Below are positions 8,863 to 17,532 of a stretch of 64,000 nt of DNA, piece by piece. The stretch covers positions 62,001 to 126,000 of the forward strand of contig JADJPN010000005.1 in the NCBI GenBank assembly GCA_016713235.1. Direction: 5' to 3'. This DNA is from Hyphomicrobiales bacterium. Lineage in GTDB: Bacteria; Pseudomonadota; Alphaproteobacteria; Rhizobiales; Xanthobacteraceae. The notes under the pieces are model-generated. The model saw only the letters and a program-made list of their open reading frames with translations, was not told the origin of the DNA and searched no databases. The position numbers were made by a program, and so were the translations under genes. Position 1 is the first letter of the stretch. The number at the start of each line of letters is the position of its first letter.

Positions 8863-9141
8863 ATGCGGACAGCCGGTCTTCTCGCCGCCTATGCCGCAGC
8901 CATCGGCATCGTTCTAAGCTGGACTGCGGCGTTCGTGTTTTACCTGAAGACGCACGGCTCGCTTAGCGCCGAGCAGTCTCACCTTCGGGGTCAGTTGTTT
9001 TTCAACTGGCTCTTCGTCAACGGAAAGCTAACCGGCGAGGCGCGCGACAACGCCCGCAAGGTTAACCTCGCGATGGTGGCTTTCTTCGTGTGTATCGTTC
9101 TTGCAGGCGGCGCATTCATCTTCGCGGCCGCGCCGCGCTAA
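8863..9141 (+). CDS. small two-helix membrane protein between pdhA and pdhB
   Basis: This 92-residue protein has two hydrophobic helices, at about residues 5-27 (LAAYAAAIGIVLSWTAAFVF) and 70-88 (AMVAFFVCIVLAGGAFIFA), joined by a polar loop of about 40 residues. I do not recognise a family. It starts 9 bases after the pdhA stop and ends 12 bases before pdhB, so it is embedded in the pyruvate dehydrogenase operon where E1-alpha and E1-beta genes are usually adjacent. It could tether the complex to the membrane or be an unrelated passenger; the sequence alone does not decide. The frame is intact. Confidence 0.7.
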   Translation: MRTAGLLAAYAAAIGIVLSWTAAFVFYLKTHGSLSAEQSHLRGQLFFNWLFVNGKLTGEARDNARKVNLAMVAFFVCIVLAGGAFIFAAAPR

Positions 9142-9153
9142 ACAGGTTTCGCA

Positions 9154-10530
9154 ATGCCGATTGAAGTACTCATGCCCGCACTTTCGCCCACGATGGAAAA
9201 GGGCAACCTCGCCAACTGGCTCAAAGCCGAAGGTGATGACGTGAAAGCGGGCGACGTGATCGCAGAGATCGAAACTGACAAAGCAACGATGGAAGTCGAG
9301 GCGGTCGACGAAGGCAAGCTCGGCAAGATTCTCGTTCCGGAAGGTACGCAGGATGTCGCCGTTAACACGCCGATCGCGCTGATCCTCGGCGAAGGCGAGA
9401 GCGCATCTGACGCGCCGGCGAAATCCGCGCCGAAAAAAGCCGAAGCGCCGGCGCAGAAAACCGAAGCGACGGTAGACAAACGCGAGGCACCGGCCGAGAA
9501 GCCGATTGCAGTGGCTCCGGTCGAAGCCGATGTGCCGGAAGGCACCGAGATGGTCAACCAGACGGTGCGCGAAGCGCTGCGCGACGCGATGGCCGAAGAG
9601 ATGCGCCGCGACCCGGACGTCTTCGTCATGGGCGAAGAGGTTGCGGAATATCAGGGCGCTTACAAAGTAACGCAGGGTTTGTTGCAGGAATTCGGTGCGC
9701 GGCGCGTGATCGATACGCCGATCACCGAACACGGTTTTGCCGGCGTTGGCGTTGGCGCGGGTTTTGCGGGCCTGAAGCCTATCGTCGAATTCATGACGTT
9801 CAATTTCTCGATGCAGGCCATCGACCAGATCGTGAACTCGGCCGCGAAGACGCTTTACATGTCCGGCGGGCAGGTCGGCTGTTCGATTGTGTTCCGTGGG
9901 CCGAACGGCGCCGCCGCGCGCGTGGCCGCACAGCACAGTCAGGACTTCGCGTCGTGGTACGCGCATATTCCGGGCTTGAAAGTTGTGTCCCCGTATACGG
10001 CCGCCGACGCGAAGGGCTTGCTCAAATCCGCGATCCGCGATCCCAACCCGGTGATCTTCCTCGAGAACGAAATTCTCTACGGCAAGACATTTCCGGTGCC
10101 GAAGTTAGATGATTATCTGGTGCCGATCGGCAAGGCGAAGATCGCGCGCCCCGGCAAAGACGTGACCATTCTCGCGTGGTCCATCGGCATGATCTATGCG
10201 CTGGAAGCGGCGGAAGAGCTTGCGAAGAAACACATCTTCGCGGAAGTCATCGATCTGCGCAGCATTCGCCCGTTGGATATCGAAACTATCGTCGAGTCCG
10301 TGAAGAAGACGGGCCGTTGCGTGACCGTCGAAGAGGGCTGGCCGCAGTTTGGCGTCGGCTCCGAGATTGCCGCGCGTATCATGGACGAAGCGTTCGATTA
10401 TCTCGATGCACCGGTGAAGCGCGTGACCGGCGAAGACGTGCCGATGCCGTATGCCGCGAATCTCGAAAAGCTTGCGCTGCCGAATGCAGCGAAGGTGATC
10501 GAAGCTGCGCGCGCCGTGACGTATCGCTGA
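9154..10530 (+). CDS. pdhB: pyruvate dehydrogenase E1 subunit beta with N-terminal lipoyl domain
   Basis: E1-beta pairs with E1-alpha to build the TPP site of pyruvate dehydrogenase. At 458 residues it is longer than a plain E1-beta because it carries an N-terminal lipoyl domain (residues about 1-80). The lipoyl lysine is K43 in EIETDKATMEVEA. A Pro/Ala/Lys/Glu-rich linker runs from about 85 to 130. The transketolase-like body then follows (VNQTVREALRDAMAEEM, TPITEHGFAGVGVGAGFAG), with the C-terminal domain from about residue 335. Lipoylated E1-beta is typical of alphaproteobacteria. It is spaced 12 bases from the membrane gene before it and 11 from pdhC, in one operon. The frame is intact. 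Confidence 0.97.
   Translation: MPIEVLMPALSPTMEKGNLANWLKAEGDDVKAGDVIAEIETDKATMEVEAVDEGKLGKILVPEGTQDVAVNTPIALILGEGESASDAPAKSAPKKAEAPAQKTEATVDKREAPAEKPIAVAPVEADVPEGTEMVNQTVREALRDAMAEEMRRDPDVFVMGEEVAEYQGAYKVTQGLLQEFGARRVIDTPITEHGFAGVGVGAGFAGLKPIVEFMTFNFSMQAIDQIVNSAAKTLYMSGGQVGCSIVFRGPNGAAARVAAQHSQDFASWYAHIPGLKVVSPYTAADAKGLLKSAIRDPNPVIFLENEILYGKTFPVPKLDDYLVPIGKAKIARPGKDVTILAWSIGMIYALEAAEELAKKHIFAEVIDLRSIRPLDIETIVESVKKTGRCVTVEEGWPQFGVGSEIAARIMDEAFDYLDAPVKRVTGEDVPMPYAANLEKLALPNAAKVIEAARAVTYR
9157..9330 (+). repeat. lipoyl-domain coding repeat shared by pdhB and pdhC
   Basis: The first 58 codons after the start of pdhB and the matching part of pdhC (10545-10718) encode nearly the same lipoyl domain, including the identical run AGDVIAEIETDKATMEVEA. 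The DNA copies differ mostly at third codon positions, so this is an old domain duplication kept by selection rather than a recent repeat. It could still cause mis-assembly or recombination across the roughly 1.4 kb between copies. Confidence 0.85.
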
Positions 10531-10541
10531 GGGATCGCACG

Positions 10542-11870
10542 ATGCCCGTCAACATCCTCATGCCCGCGCTTTCTCCGACGATGGAAAAGGGCAACCTTGC
10601 GAAGTGGCTCAAGAAAGAGGGCGACAAGGTCAAAGCCGGCGATGTGATCGCCGAGATCGAAACCGACAAGGCGACCATGGAAGTCGAAGCGGTCGATGAA
10701 GGCACGATCGCGAAGATCATGGTGGCCGAAGGTACCGCCGACGTTCCGGTCAATCAGGTGATCGCAGTGCTCGCTGAGGAAGGCGAGGACGCAAGCGCTG
10801 CTGCGAAGGCAACGCCATCGGCGCCGAAGCCGCAGGCGGTTTCCGCGCCCAAATCTGAAGCGCCGAAACAAGAAGAACAAAAGCCAGCAACAGTGACCGC
10901 GCCACAGTCATCTGCACCTGCACCCAAAACAAACGGCTCAGGCGGGCGCGTGTTCTCGTCTCCGCTTGCACGCCGTCTTGCCAAAGACGCAGGGATCGAT
11001 CTGTCGCGCGTCAGCGGCACCGGTCCGCATGGACGCGTGATCGCGCGCGATATCGAAAGTGCGAAATCCGGCGGCGCGCAGATGCGTGCGCCGTCTGCGC
11101 CTTCGGGCGGAACGATGCCTGGTGTTTCCGGACCCAGCGACGATCAGATCCGCGCGATGTATGAAGACGGTTCGTACGAGAGCGTGCCGCATGACTCGAT
11201 GCGGAAGATCATCGCGCGCCGTCTCCTGGAATCGAAACTCACGATTCCGCATTTCTATCTTACCGCCGATTGCGATATCGGTTCGCTGCTGCGCATCCGC
11301 GAAGAGATCAACGCGACGGCGCCACAAGATAAAGACGGCCCCGCCTTCAAGCTTTCAGTGAACGACTTCGTCATCAAGGCGATGGCGATTGCGTTGCAGA
11401 AAGTGCCGGATGCGAACGCGACCTGGACCGACAGCGCGATGCTTCGCCACAAGCATTCCGACATCGGCGTCGCAGTGTCGATCCCCGGCGGGTTGGTAAC
11501 GCCTGTGATCCGGAATGCGGAAGGCAAGTCGCTCTCTGCGATCTCGAACGAAATGAAAGACTATGCGGCACGCGCCAAGGCAAAGAAGCTGAAGCCGAAC
11601 GAATTTACCGGCGGTACGACTGCTATTTCCAATCTCGGCATGTATGGCGTCAAGGATTTCGCCGCCGTCATCAACCCGCCGCATGCGACTATTCTCGCGG
11701 TTGGCGCCGGCGAGAAGCGTGCCGTGGTGCGGGACGGCGAGATTGTCGCCGCCGACGTGATGAGCGTGACGCTTTCCTGCGATCACCGCGCGGTCGACGG
11801 CGCGCTCGGGGCGCAACTGCTGGCGGCGTTCCGCGAGGCAATCCAGAAGCCGCTTTCGCTGATGGTGTGA
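10542..11870 (+). CDS. pdhC: dihydrolipoamide acetyltransferase, pyruvate dehydrogenase E2
   Basis: E2 forms the core of the complex and transfers the acetyl group from its lipoyl arm to CoA. The start is ATG 10542, which gives MPVNILMPALSP; the frame stays open upstream inside pdhB but that part is not conserved. Domains are one lipoyl domain (lipoyl K43), an Ala/Pro/Lys linker (about 85-135), a peripheral subunit-binding domain (SSPLARRLAKDAGIDLSRV, about 140-175), and the catalytic domain. That domain ends with the CAT-like active-site motif CDHRAVDGALGAQLL. The product is 442 residues, normal for alphaproteobacteria. The lipoyl domain is nearly the same as that of PdhB at the protein level. 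Confidence 0.97.
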   Translation: MPVNILMPALSPTMEKGNLAKWLKKEGDKVKAGDVIAEIETDKATMEVEAVDEGTIAKIMVAEGTADVPVNQVIAVLAEEGEDASAAAKATPSAPKPQAVSAPKSEAPKQEEQKPATVTAPQSSAPAPKTNGSGGRVFSSPLARRLAKDAGIDLSRVSGTGPHGRVIARDIESAKSGGAQMRAPSAPSGGTMPGVSGPSDDQIRAMYEDGSYESVPHDSMRKIIARRLLESKLTIPHFYLTADCDIGSLLRIREEINATAPQDKDGPAFKLSVNDFVIKAMAIALQKVPDANATWTDSAMLRHKHSDIGVAVSIPGGLVTPVIRNAEGKSLSAISNEMKDYAARAKAKKLKPNEFTGGTTAISNLGMYGVKDFAAVINPPHATILAVGAGEKRAVVRDGEIVAADVMSVTLSCDHRAVDGALGAQLLAAFREAIQKPLSLMV

Positions 11871-11904
11871 TATAGTCCGGGACTCGCTACTGAAGGGTCC
11901 CGGC

Positions 11905-12423
11905 ATGGCTGAACCCAAAGACTCCGGCGGCGGCAAAGGCAACGCGAATGTCTTTGCCTATATTTCTTTCTTCGTCGCGGCGCTGTCCTTGGTGGCGACG
12001 ATGTATCAAGCCTATCTCAATACGCGTTACGTTGAACTGATTCAGACGAGCGTCTCGCGCGGAGAGACCGCGCGAACCTGCAAGGACCTGATCGACGTTT
12101 ATTTCCAGATCAAGTTCAGGACTGGGGCGCTCGCCTCGACGTTGGAGCGCGAGAAGAATTCGAATTCGCCTTCGGTGATTGCGGCTTCGTCGGAAGCGCT
12201 GAACACCGTCAGCCGTTTTGCTGCGCTCGGCACATTTCTCGCGAACTTTCAGGGCGAGGAAAAGCGCGCGCAGTATACGGCGCTGTCGAACGAACTCGCG
12301 CGCATCGTCGACCTCGCGTACAAAACACCGACGAGTGACGCCTCGAAGCTGTTCGAGAAGGCGGATGCGCTGTTCAGCACGATGAATGCCGATTGCGTGC
12401 GGAGCGCGACGACGCGGCTCTAA
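11905..12423 (+). CDS. single-pass membrane-anchored protein, unknown function
   Basis: This 172-residue protein is not one I recognise. It has a polar glycine-rich N-terminus (KDSGGGKGNANV) and one membrane helix at about residues 14-32 (YISFFVAALSLVATMYQAYL). A helical, charged C-terminal domain holds two cysteines (TCKDL and DCVRS). It follows pdhC after 34 bases on the same strand and may be the last gene of the pdh operon. It converges on the TRAP permease gene, and the two stop codons overlap by four bases (CTAA). No enzymatic motif is seen. The intact frame and tight fit to its neighbours support it as a real gene. Confidence 0.65.
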   Translation: MAEPKDSGGGKGNANVFAYISFFVAALSLVATMYQAYLNTRYVELIQTSVSRGETARTCKDLIDVYFQIKFRTGALASTLEREKNSNSPSVIAASSEALNTVSRFAALGTFLANFQGEEKRAQYTALSNELARIVDLAYKTPTSDASKLFEKADALFSTMNADCVRSATTRL

Positions 12424-14204
12424 GTCCGGGCCGGTGCTTCCTCCGGATTGCGCTTGCGCTGTACCCATTGCACGGCGAGGACAAAGGCGCAGATGACGAA
12501 GCCTGTAATGTCTGTCCAGATATTGGGCGCGACGAGCAGCAGGCCGCCGCCGGTAAGCAGGGCGCGCTGCCACGAGCTTGCACGGGACAGGAAGTAGCCG
12601 TGCAGTCCGCCTGCGAGGAGCGCGATGCCGAGTACCGCGAGCACGAAGCGCCAGATGATCCAGAGCCAGCTATCGTGGATCATCAGAAGCGCGGGCTCAT
12701 AGACGAACATGAAGGGCACGATGAAGCCGGCGGCGCCAACCTTTACCGCAGCCCAGCCGCTTCGCCAAAGATCTGCCTTGGCGATGCCCGCGGCCGCGAA
12801 GACCGCAAGCGCGACCGGCGGCGTAATCGCGGAGAGCACGGCGAAGTAGAGGGCAAACATGTGCGCCGCTTCGAGCTGCACGCCAAGTTTGACGATAGCC
12901 GGAATCAGGAGCGCGGTAAGGATGATGTATGCCGGCGTCGTCGGCATGCCCATGCCGAGCACGATCGCCGCGATCATGGTCGCGACCAGAGCGAGCAGGA
13001 GATAATCCTGCGACAGGCTCACGACGTATTGCGTGAAATCGATACCGAGGCCGGTCAGGTTTACGACGCCGATCACGATGCCGGCGCAGGCGCAAGCCAT
13101 CGCCACGCCGAGCGCATTTTTCGCGCCGTCGACGAACGCGTCGATGACGGACATGCCATGAACGGGCATGAGCACGATCCGGTGCCGTACGGCGCGATGC
13201 CAGAGCAGAATAAGCACCGCGAAAATCGCCGCTTCGATAAGCGGATGGAACGGCGTGTAAGACGGCAAGCCGTCGAGCAAATTCGTGACGAGTTCCCAGA
13301 TGCTGTCCGTGAAGCCGTTCTTGAGGAGCGGCACAGAGGGAATGAGCGCGATGACCGGCGGCGCGATGACTGAAAGCACTTTTAAAATCGGATATGCGAG
13401 CAGCGCTTGCGGACCCCACCACGCCATCGGAAAGCACACCAGCGTGCCCGCAAGCGCCGCCAGCGGCGCGCTGTAGCCGGAATACATCACGACCAGAATG
13501 ATCAGCACCGGCACGAACAAGTGCCCACGCTCCACCAGAACGATGGGAAGGCGCGGCAGTTCGGAGCGCGGCACGCCAAAGATGCGGTGACGCTTAGCCT
13601 CGAAGTGAACCGCGCAGAAGCAGGCAACGTAATAAAGAATGGCAGGGATAAGCGCCCAGATAACGACCTGCCCGTAGCTGACCTGCAAATTCTGCGCGAG
13701 CAGGAACGCAGCAGCGCCCATGATGGGCGGCATGATCTGGCCGCCGGTTGATGCGGTCGCCTCGACGCCGGCTGCGAAATGCGCGGGGAAGCCGGTGCGT
13801 TTCATCAGCGGAATGGAAATTGGGCCGTCGACCATGACGTTCGCGACGGCGCTGCCGGAAATCGTGCCGAACAGGCTCGAACTGACGACCGACACCTTGC
13901 CGGGACCGCCGGCGGTGTGACCGGTCAGCGCCATGGCGAAGTCCATGAAGAGCTGGCCGGTGCCGGTGCGCTCCATGAAACTCCCGAAGAGGACGAAGAT
14001 CAGGACGTAGGTTGCAGACACCGAAATCGGAATGCCGAAGATCCCTTCGGTGCCGAGGTAGACCTGTTCGAGAATCCGGGTCGGTTCCTTGCCGAACTTG
14101 TAAAATGCGAAGGCGAGAAAAATTGCCGCTGTGATCGGCAGCGCGAGACCGATAACGCGCCGTGTCGCTTCCATCACGGCGACGATCATGATGATCGACA
14201 TCAC
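12420..14204 (-). CDS. TRAP transporter large (12TM) permease, C-terminal portion of a fused TAXI-type permease
   Basis: This is the large membrane domain of a TAXI-type TRAP transporter, a sodium- or proton-driven importer of small organic acids working with a periplasmic binding protein. The 594-residue frame has many helices and DctM-like motifs (GSFMERTGTGQLFMDFA, GTISGSAVANVMVDGPISIP, VLGMGMPTTPAYIILTALLI). In homologues it is continuous with the 4TM part now read from 14545. Here the frames are offset, most simply by one missing base near 14213, where an aligned reading gives MTTTEIVMSIIMIV. The apparent GTG start at 14204 overlaps the upstream stop as GTGA, so a natural split with coupled translation cannot be excluded. 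Confidence 0.9.
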   Translation of the reverse strand: MMSIIMIVAVMEATRRVIGLALPITAAIFLAFAFYKFGKEPTRILEQVYLGTEGIFGIPISVSATYVLIFVLFGSFMERTGTGQLFMDFAMALTGHTAGGPGKVSVVSSSLFGTISGSAVANVMVDGPISIPLMKRTGFPAHFAAGVEATASTGGQIMPPIMGAAAFLLAQNLQVSYGQVVIWALIPAILYYVACFCAVHFEAKRHRIFGVPRSELPRLPIVLVERGHLFVPVLIILVVMYSGYSAPLAALAGTLVCFPMAWWGPQALLAYPILKVLSVIAPPVIALIPSVPLLKNGFTDSIWELVTNLLDGLPSYTPFHPLIEAAIFAVLILLWHRAVRHRIVLMPVHGMSVIDAFVDGAKNALGVAMACACAGIVIGVVNLTGLGIDFTQYVVSLSQDYLLLALVATMIAAIVLGMGMPTTPAYIILTALLIPAIVKLGVQLEAAHMFALYFAVLSAITPPVALAVFAAAGIAKADLWRSGWAAVKVGAAGFIVPFMFVYEPALLMIHDSWLWIIWRFVLAVLGIALLAGGLHGYFLSRASSWQRALLTGGGLLLVAPNIWTDITGFVICAFVLAVQWVQRKRNPEEAPART

Positions 14205-14545
14205 GATCTCGTCGTGGTCATCGGATCGATGCCGAACGGAATGCGCTCCTCGATGTAGCGCTGGTTCCAGATGATGAACAGAACCGGAAGAATTCCGACC
14301 GCAGCGATCAGGTAATCGACGAGCTTGGGAGGGGATCCATCCTTTCCTGCGTAGGTGCCGTAGAGAAGCAGCGAGAGCGTCATGGCGAACAGCACATGCA
14401 TGCCACGGAACGTCAGCGCTTCAGCCGAGCCGAAAACGATGACGCCGACGTGATAAAGGCCCATCGCCAGAGCGATTATCGTGATCGCAAAGCGGAACAA
14501 GTTGGCGTGACCGAACAGCGAGGGCCTTGCAGTCGTGGTGTTCAT
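14201..14545 (-). CDS. TRAP transporter N-terminal (4TM-type) segment, frame-separated from the large permease
   Basis: This encodes the amino-terminal part of the fused TRAP permease: three helices (FAITIIALAMGLYHVGVIVF, MHVLFAMTLSLLLYGTY, LVDYLIAAVGILPVLFIIW) followed by the conserved RYIEERIPFGIDPMTTT. That last segment normally runs straight into the Asp-Ile/Glu-Ile...EATRR part at the start of the next frame. The start chosen is ATG 14545 (MNTTTARPSLF). An ATG at 14581 is in frame but sits in the loop of a strong hairpin and adds non-conserved residues. No clear Shine-Dalgarno precedes 14545. The gene lies downstream of the TAXI binding protein in the same operon. Confidence 0.75.
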   Translation of the reverse strand: MNTTTARPSLFGHANLFRFAITIIALAMGLYHVGVIVFGSAEALTFRGMHVLFAMTLSLLLYGTYAGKDGSPPKLVDYLIAAVGILPVLFIIWNQRYIEERIPFGIDPMTTTRS

Positions 14546-14567
14546 GAAAAAACCGCCGAGAAAGGAG

Positions 14568-14594
14568 AACGGCGCGGTCATGAACCGCGCCGTT
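14568..14594 (-). promoter_or_regulatory. strong intergenic hairpin between binding-protein and permease genes
   Basis: The arms AACGGCGCGGT and ACCGCGCCGTT are perfectly complementary (11 bp) around a 5-base loop. The hairpin lies between the stop of the TAXI binding-protein gene (14603) and the permease start (14545). There is no immediate T-run on the minus strand, although a TTTTTT follows about 16 bases later. Such hairpins often stabilise the 3' end of binding-protein mRNA or partly terminate transcription, which would give more binding protein than permease. Confidence 0.7.
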
Positions 14595-14602
14595 ATGCCT
14601 AC

Positions 14603-15553
14603 TTAGTTTGTTGCGACGGTTACGCCGGCTTCCTTATAGAAGCGCGCGGCACCCTTGTGAAAAGGAATGCCGATGTTTTCGGCCATGTCCTTCGGCGTGA
14701 GCTTGGCCATGCCCTTGTAAACCGAAGAGAGCGTCGGGACGTTCTCGGCAATGGCCTTGGTCATTGCGTAAACGACATTGTCGGGAAGGTTGCAGCTTGC
14801 CACGACATGCGTCGCATAGCCGATCACCTGCACGTCTTTGTCGTTCTTCGGATAGGTTTTGGCGGGCACGGTGACGAGCGTGTAGCCGGGGTTGAGCTTC
14901 TTCATGCCGTTAATGCTGGCCGAAAGATCGAGCAGCGTAATATCGCGCGCCGTGGCAAGGTCGAGTACGGAGCCTGCGGGGATCGCGGTGCCGAGAGAGT
15001 AGGCGACCGCATGGCCGTCCTGCATCTGCGCAACCGAGTCAGTGTAGGACACGAAGCTCATCTTCACGTCGTTGTATGTCAGGTTGTGCACTTGCAGGAG
15101 CTGACGGGTAATGAGTTCGCCGGTGTTGCCACGCTGCTGCGTCGTGATGCTTTTGCCTTTCAGATCGGCGACCGACTTAATGTTGGCGTCGCTGCGGACG
15201 AGGATCTGGAAATATTGCGGATAGAGCGTCGCAACGTTGCAGACATTCTTGTGCGGTTTGTTGAACGGCTCGCGGCCGGCCAGCGCGTCGACGGTCGAGA
15301 TCGAGTTGCCGAAGCCGATCTCGGCCTTGCCTTCCTCGATGCCGCGGACGTTCGCGATGCCGGCGCCGGGCAGGTTCTGGACCTTCAGACCAGGAACCGC
15401 TTTCTCCCAAAGGTCCTTGAACTGACCTCCAAGCGGCACCCAGACGCCGCCTTGCGGGCCGGTCATCAGCCGGACTTCCTGCGACGTCGCGGGGGTGGCG
15501 ATAGCAACGGCAATGCCGAAAGCGAGCACGGCCGCGGTCGTGTGGCGTTTCAT
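14603..15553 (-). CDS. TAXI-family TRAP transporter solute-binding protein
   Basis: This periplasmic binding protein delivers the substrate to the TRAP permease encoded just downstream. ATG 15553 is chosen because it follows a good ribosome site (GGGAGAG) and begins a signal peptide (MKRHTTAAVLAFGIAVAIA) with cleavage near ATSQ-EV. The open frame extends further upstream without these features. The mature domain starts with the TAXI pattern (EVRLMTGPQGGVWVPLGG...GAGIANVRGIEEGKAEIGFGN). The product is 316 residues. The substrate is unknown; characterised TAXI systems take dicarboxylates or glutamate-like acids. It is transcribed divergently from lpdA with 211 bases between them, which must hold both promoters. 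Confidence 0.93.
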   Translation of the reverse strand: MKRHTTAAVLAFGIAVAIATPATSQEVRLMTGPQGGVWVPLGGQFKDLWEKAVPGLKVQNLPGAGIANVRGIEEGKAEIGFGNSISTVDALAGREPFNKPHKNVCNVATLYPQYFQILVRSDANIKSVADLKGKSITTQQRGNTGELITRQLLQVHNLTYNDVKMSFVSYTDSVAQMQDGHAVAYSLGTAIPAGSVLDLATARDITLLDLSASINGMKKLNPGYTLVTVPAKTYPKNDKDVQVIGYATHVVASCNLPDNVVYAMTKAIAENVPTLSSVYKGMAKLTPKDMAENIGIPFHKGAARFYKEAGVTVATN

Positions 15554-15764
15554 TGGTTCTCTCCCAAATTGCAGATGGCTCAATGGCCGCCCGCTTGTTT
15601 TTCTTGTCACGGAGGGTACGCGGGCAAGGGCCGGTTCTACAAGGGTTGTCGTATAACTACTGCCCGCGCGTATGCGGAGAAGACAGGGCAGCAGTTCCGC
15701 GCAGCGGCTGACGAAACTGATTTTGCCTGCTAAATGCACAACAAAACTGATTGGGCACTGCAAC

Positions 15765-17194
15765 ATGGCTGAGACGAATTTCGACGTGCTTATTATCGGC
15801 GGCGGACCGGGCGGCTACGTAGCTGCGATCCGTTCCGCGCAGCTTGGATTCAAGACCGCGGTTGTCGAGCGCGCACATCTGGGCGGCATCTGCCTGAACT
15901 GGGGCTGCATCCCAACGAAGGCGTTGCTTCGTTCCGCCGAGATCTATCACTACATGCTGCACGCAAAGGACTACGGGTTGTCGGCGTCCAATGTTTCATT
16001 CGACGCGTTTGCCGTTGTCGCGCGTTCGCGCGCGGTCTCGAAGCAATTGAATGGCGGCGTCGGCTTCCTGATGAAGAAGAACAAGATCAGCGTCATCTGG
16101 GGCGAGGCGGCGATTACCGCTCCGGGCAAAGTGACCGTCAAGGCGTCCGACGCGAAACTGAAGAACGAACCGCCGAAGGATGTGCTCGCGCCCGGCGACT
16201 ACACGGCCAAACACATCATCATTGCAACCGGTGCGCGGCCGCGCGTTCTGCCGGGGCTGGAGCAGGACGGCAAACTTGTCTGGACCTACTTCGAAGCGAT
16301 GGTCGCGCCGAAGATTCCAAAATCGTTGCTCGTTATCGGTTCGGGCGCAATCGGCATCGAGTTCGCGTCGTTCTTCCGGACCATGGGCGCGGAGGTGACG
16401 GTCGTCGAAGTACTGCCGCAGATTCTTCCTGTAGAGGACGAAGAGGTCGCCGCCTTCGCGCGCAAGCGCTTCGAGAAGCAGGGCATGAAAATCATGACCG
16501 GCGCCAAGGTAACGAAGCTCGAGAAAAAATCCGACTCCGTCGTAGCGGCCATCGATGACGGTAAAGGCAAAATACAAAACATCGAATTCGAGCGCGTCAT
16601 TTCCGCCGTCGGCGTCGTCGGCAATATCGAGAACCTCGGCCTTGAGAAGCTCGGTGTGAAGATCGAGCGCGGCGTGATTTCCATAGACGGCTACGGAAAG
16701 ACGAACGTTCCGGGCATCTACGCGATTGGCGACGTCGCCGGCCCGCCGATGCTCGCATAAAGCAGAGCACGAAGGCGTGATTTGCGTCGAAGCGATCAAG
16801 GGATTGAAGCCGCATCCGATGGAGAAGAATCGGATTCCGGGCTGCACGTACTGTCATCCGCAGATCGCATCGGTCGGCCTCACCGAGAAGCGTGCTAAAG
16901 AAGAAAGCGCGAAGTCCGGATTGGACGGTTTCCGTTCGCCGGCAACGGCAAAGCGATCGCGCTGGGAGAGGCGGAAGGCCTCGTCAAGACGATCTTCGAC
17001 AAGAAGACCGGCGAGCTACTCGGCGCCCATGATCGGCGCGGAGGTGACCGAAGCTCATTCAGGGCTTCGTGATCGCGATGAACTGCGAGACCACGGAAGA
17101 GGAATTGATCCACGCGGTATTCCCGCATCCGACGCTCTCGGAAATGATGCATGAGAGCGTCCTGGATGCCTATGGGCGCGCGATTCATGTATGA
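15765..17194 (+). pseudogene. lpdA: dihydrolipoamide dehydrogenase (E3), broken by four frame changes
   Basis: E3 reoxidises the lipoyl groups of the 2-oxoacid dehydrogenases with FAD and NAD. Start ATG 15765 gives MAETNFDVLIIGGGPGGYVA. The redox-active disulfide is in GGICLNWGCIPTKALL, and the NAD site is VIGSGAIGIEFASFFRTMG. The frame runs cleanly to GDVAGPPMLA, where a stop at 16758 replaces HKAEHEGV; CACATA appears as CATA. Further shifts occur near 16927 (before GRFPFAGNGKAIALGEAEG), 17030 (CATATG as CATG in GAHMIGAEV) and 17052 (one extra G before LIQGFVIAMN). The end, HPTLSEMMHESVLDAYG, stops at 17194. All segments are well conserved, so indel error is more likely than decay of an essential gene. 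Confidence 0.88.
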
Positions 17195-17228
17195 TCGACT
17201 CAATGCAATATAACGACGGGGTGACACG

Positions 17229-17516
17229 ATGAACGACGCACAAACACTGCTCGGCAATCCGGCCGCCGGGTTCTTTCTGACCCTTATCATTGGCATCATC
17301 GCCGGCTGGATCGCCGAGAAGGTCACATCGAGCAATCACGGCCTTTTCACCAATTTGATCGTCGGTGTTGCGGGTGCTTTTGTCGGCAACAAGCTCGCCG
17401 AAATTGCGCAGATTCAGGTCTTCGGCTTCTGGCGCGGATTGATTGCGGCGAGCATCGGCGCGGTTATTTTGATTTTCGTCTGGCGGGCTATTCAGAGCCG
17501 CCGTCAGGGCATGTAA
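17229..17516 (+). CDS. GlsB/YeaQ/YmgE-family stress-associated membrane protein
   Basis: This 95-residue membrane protein has three hydrophobic segments and the glycine-rich pattern of the GlsB/YeaQ/YmgE (transglycosylase-associated) family: LIIGIIAGWIAEKV, then NLIVGVAGAFVGNKLAEI, then a C-terminal helix. The family is induced by envelope or general stress in several bacteria; molecular function is not established. It sits between lpdA (34 bases) and lipA (16 bases) on the same strand and is probably co-transcribed with them. The frame is intact. Confidence 0.88.
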   Translation: MNDAQTLLGNPAAGFFLTLIIGIIAGWIAEKVTSSNHGLFTNLIVGVAGAFVGNKLAEIAQIQVFGFWRGLIAASIGAVILIFVWRAIQSRRQGM

Positions 17517-17532
17517 GGAAGTCCGGCAATAA

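Noticed and set aside
10176..10541. Upstream extension of the pdhC frame inside pdhB
   Set aside because: The lipoyl domain begins at ATG 10542; upstream residues are the shadow of pdhB.
12393..13373. Plus-strand open frame opposite the TRAP permease
   Set aside because: Highly charged composition (Arg, Asp, His, Glu) with no hydrophobic core; the antisense of a membrane protein.
14396..15733. Plus-strand open frame of 445 codons opposite the TAXI binding protein
   Set aside because: The minus strand encodes a signal peptide and conserved TAXI motifs; the plus frame has none.
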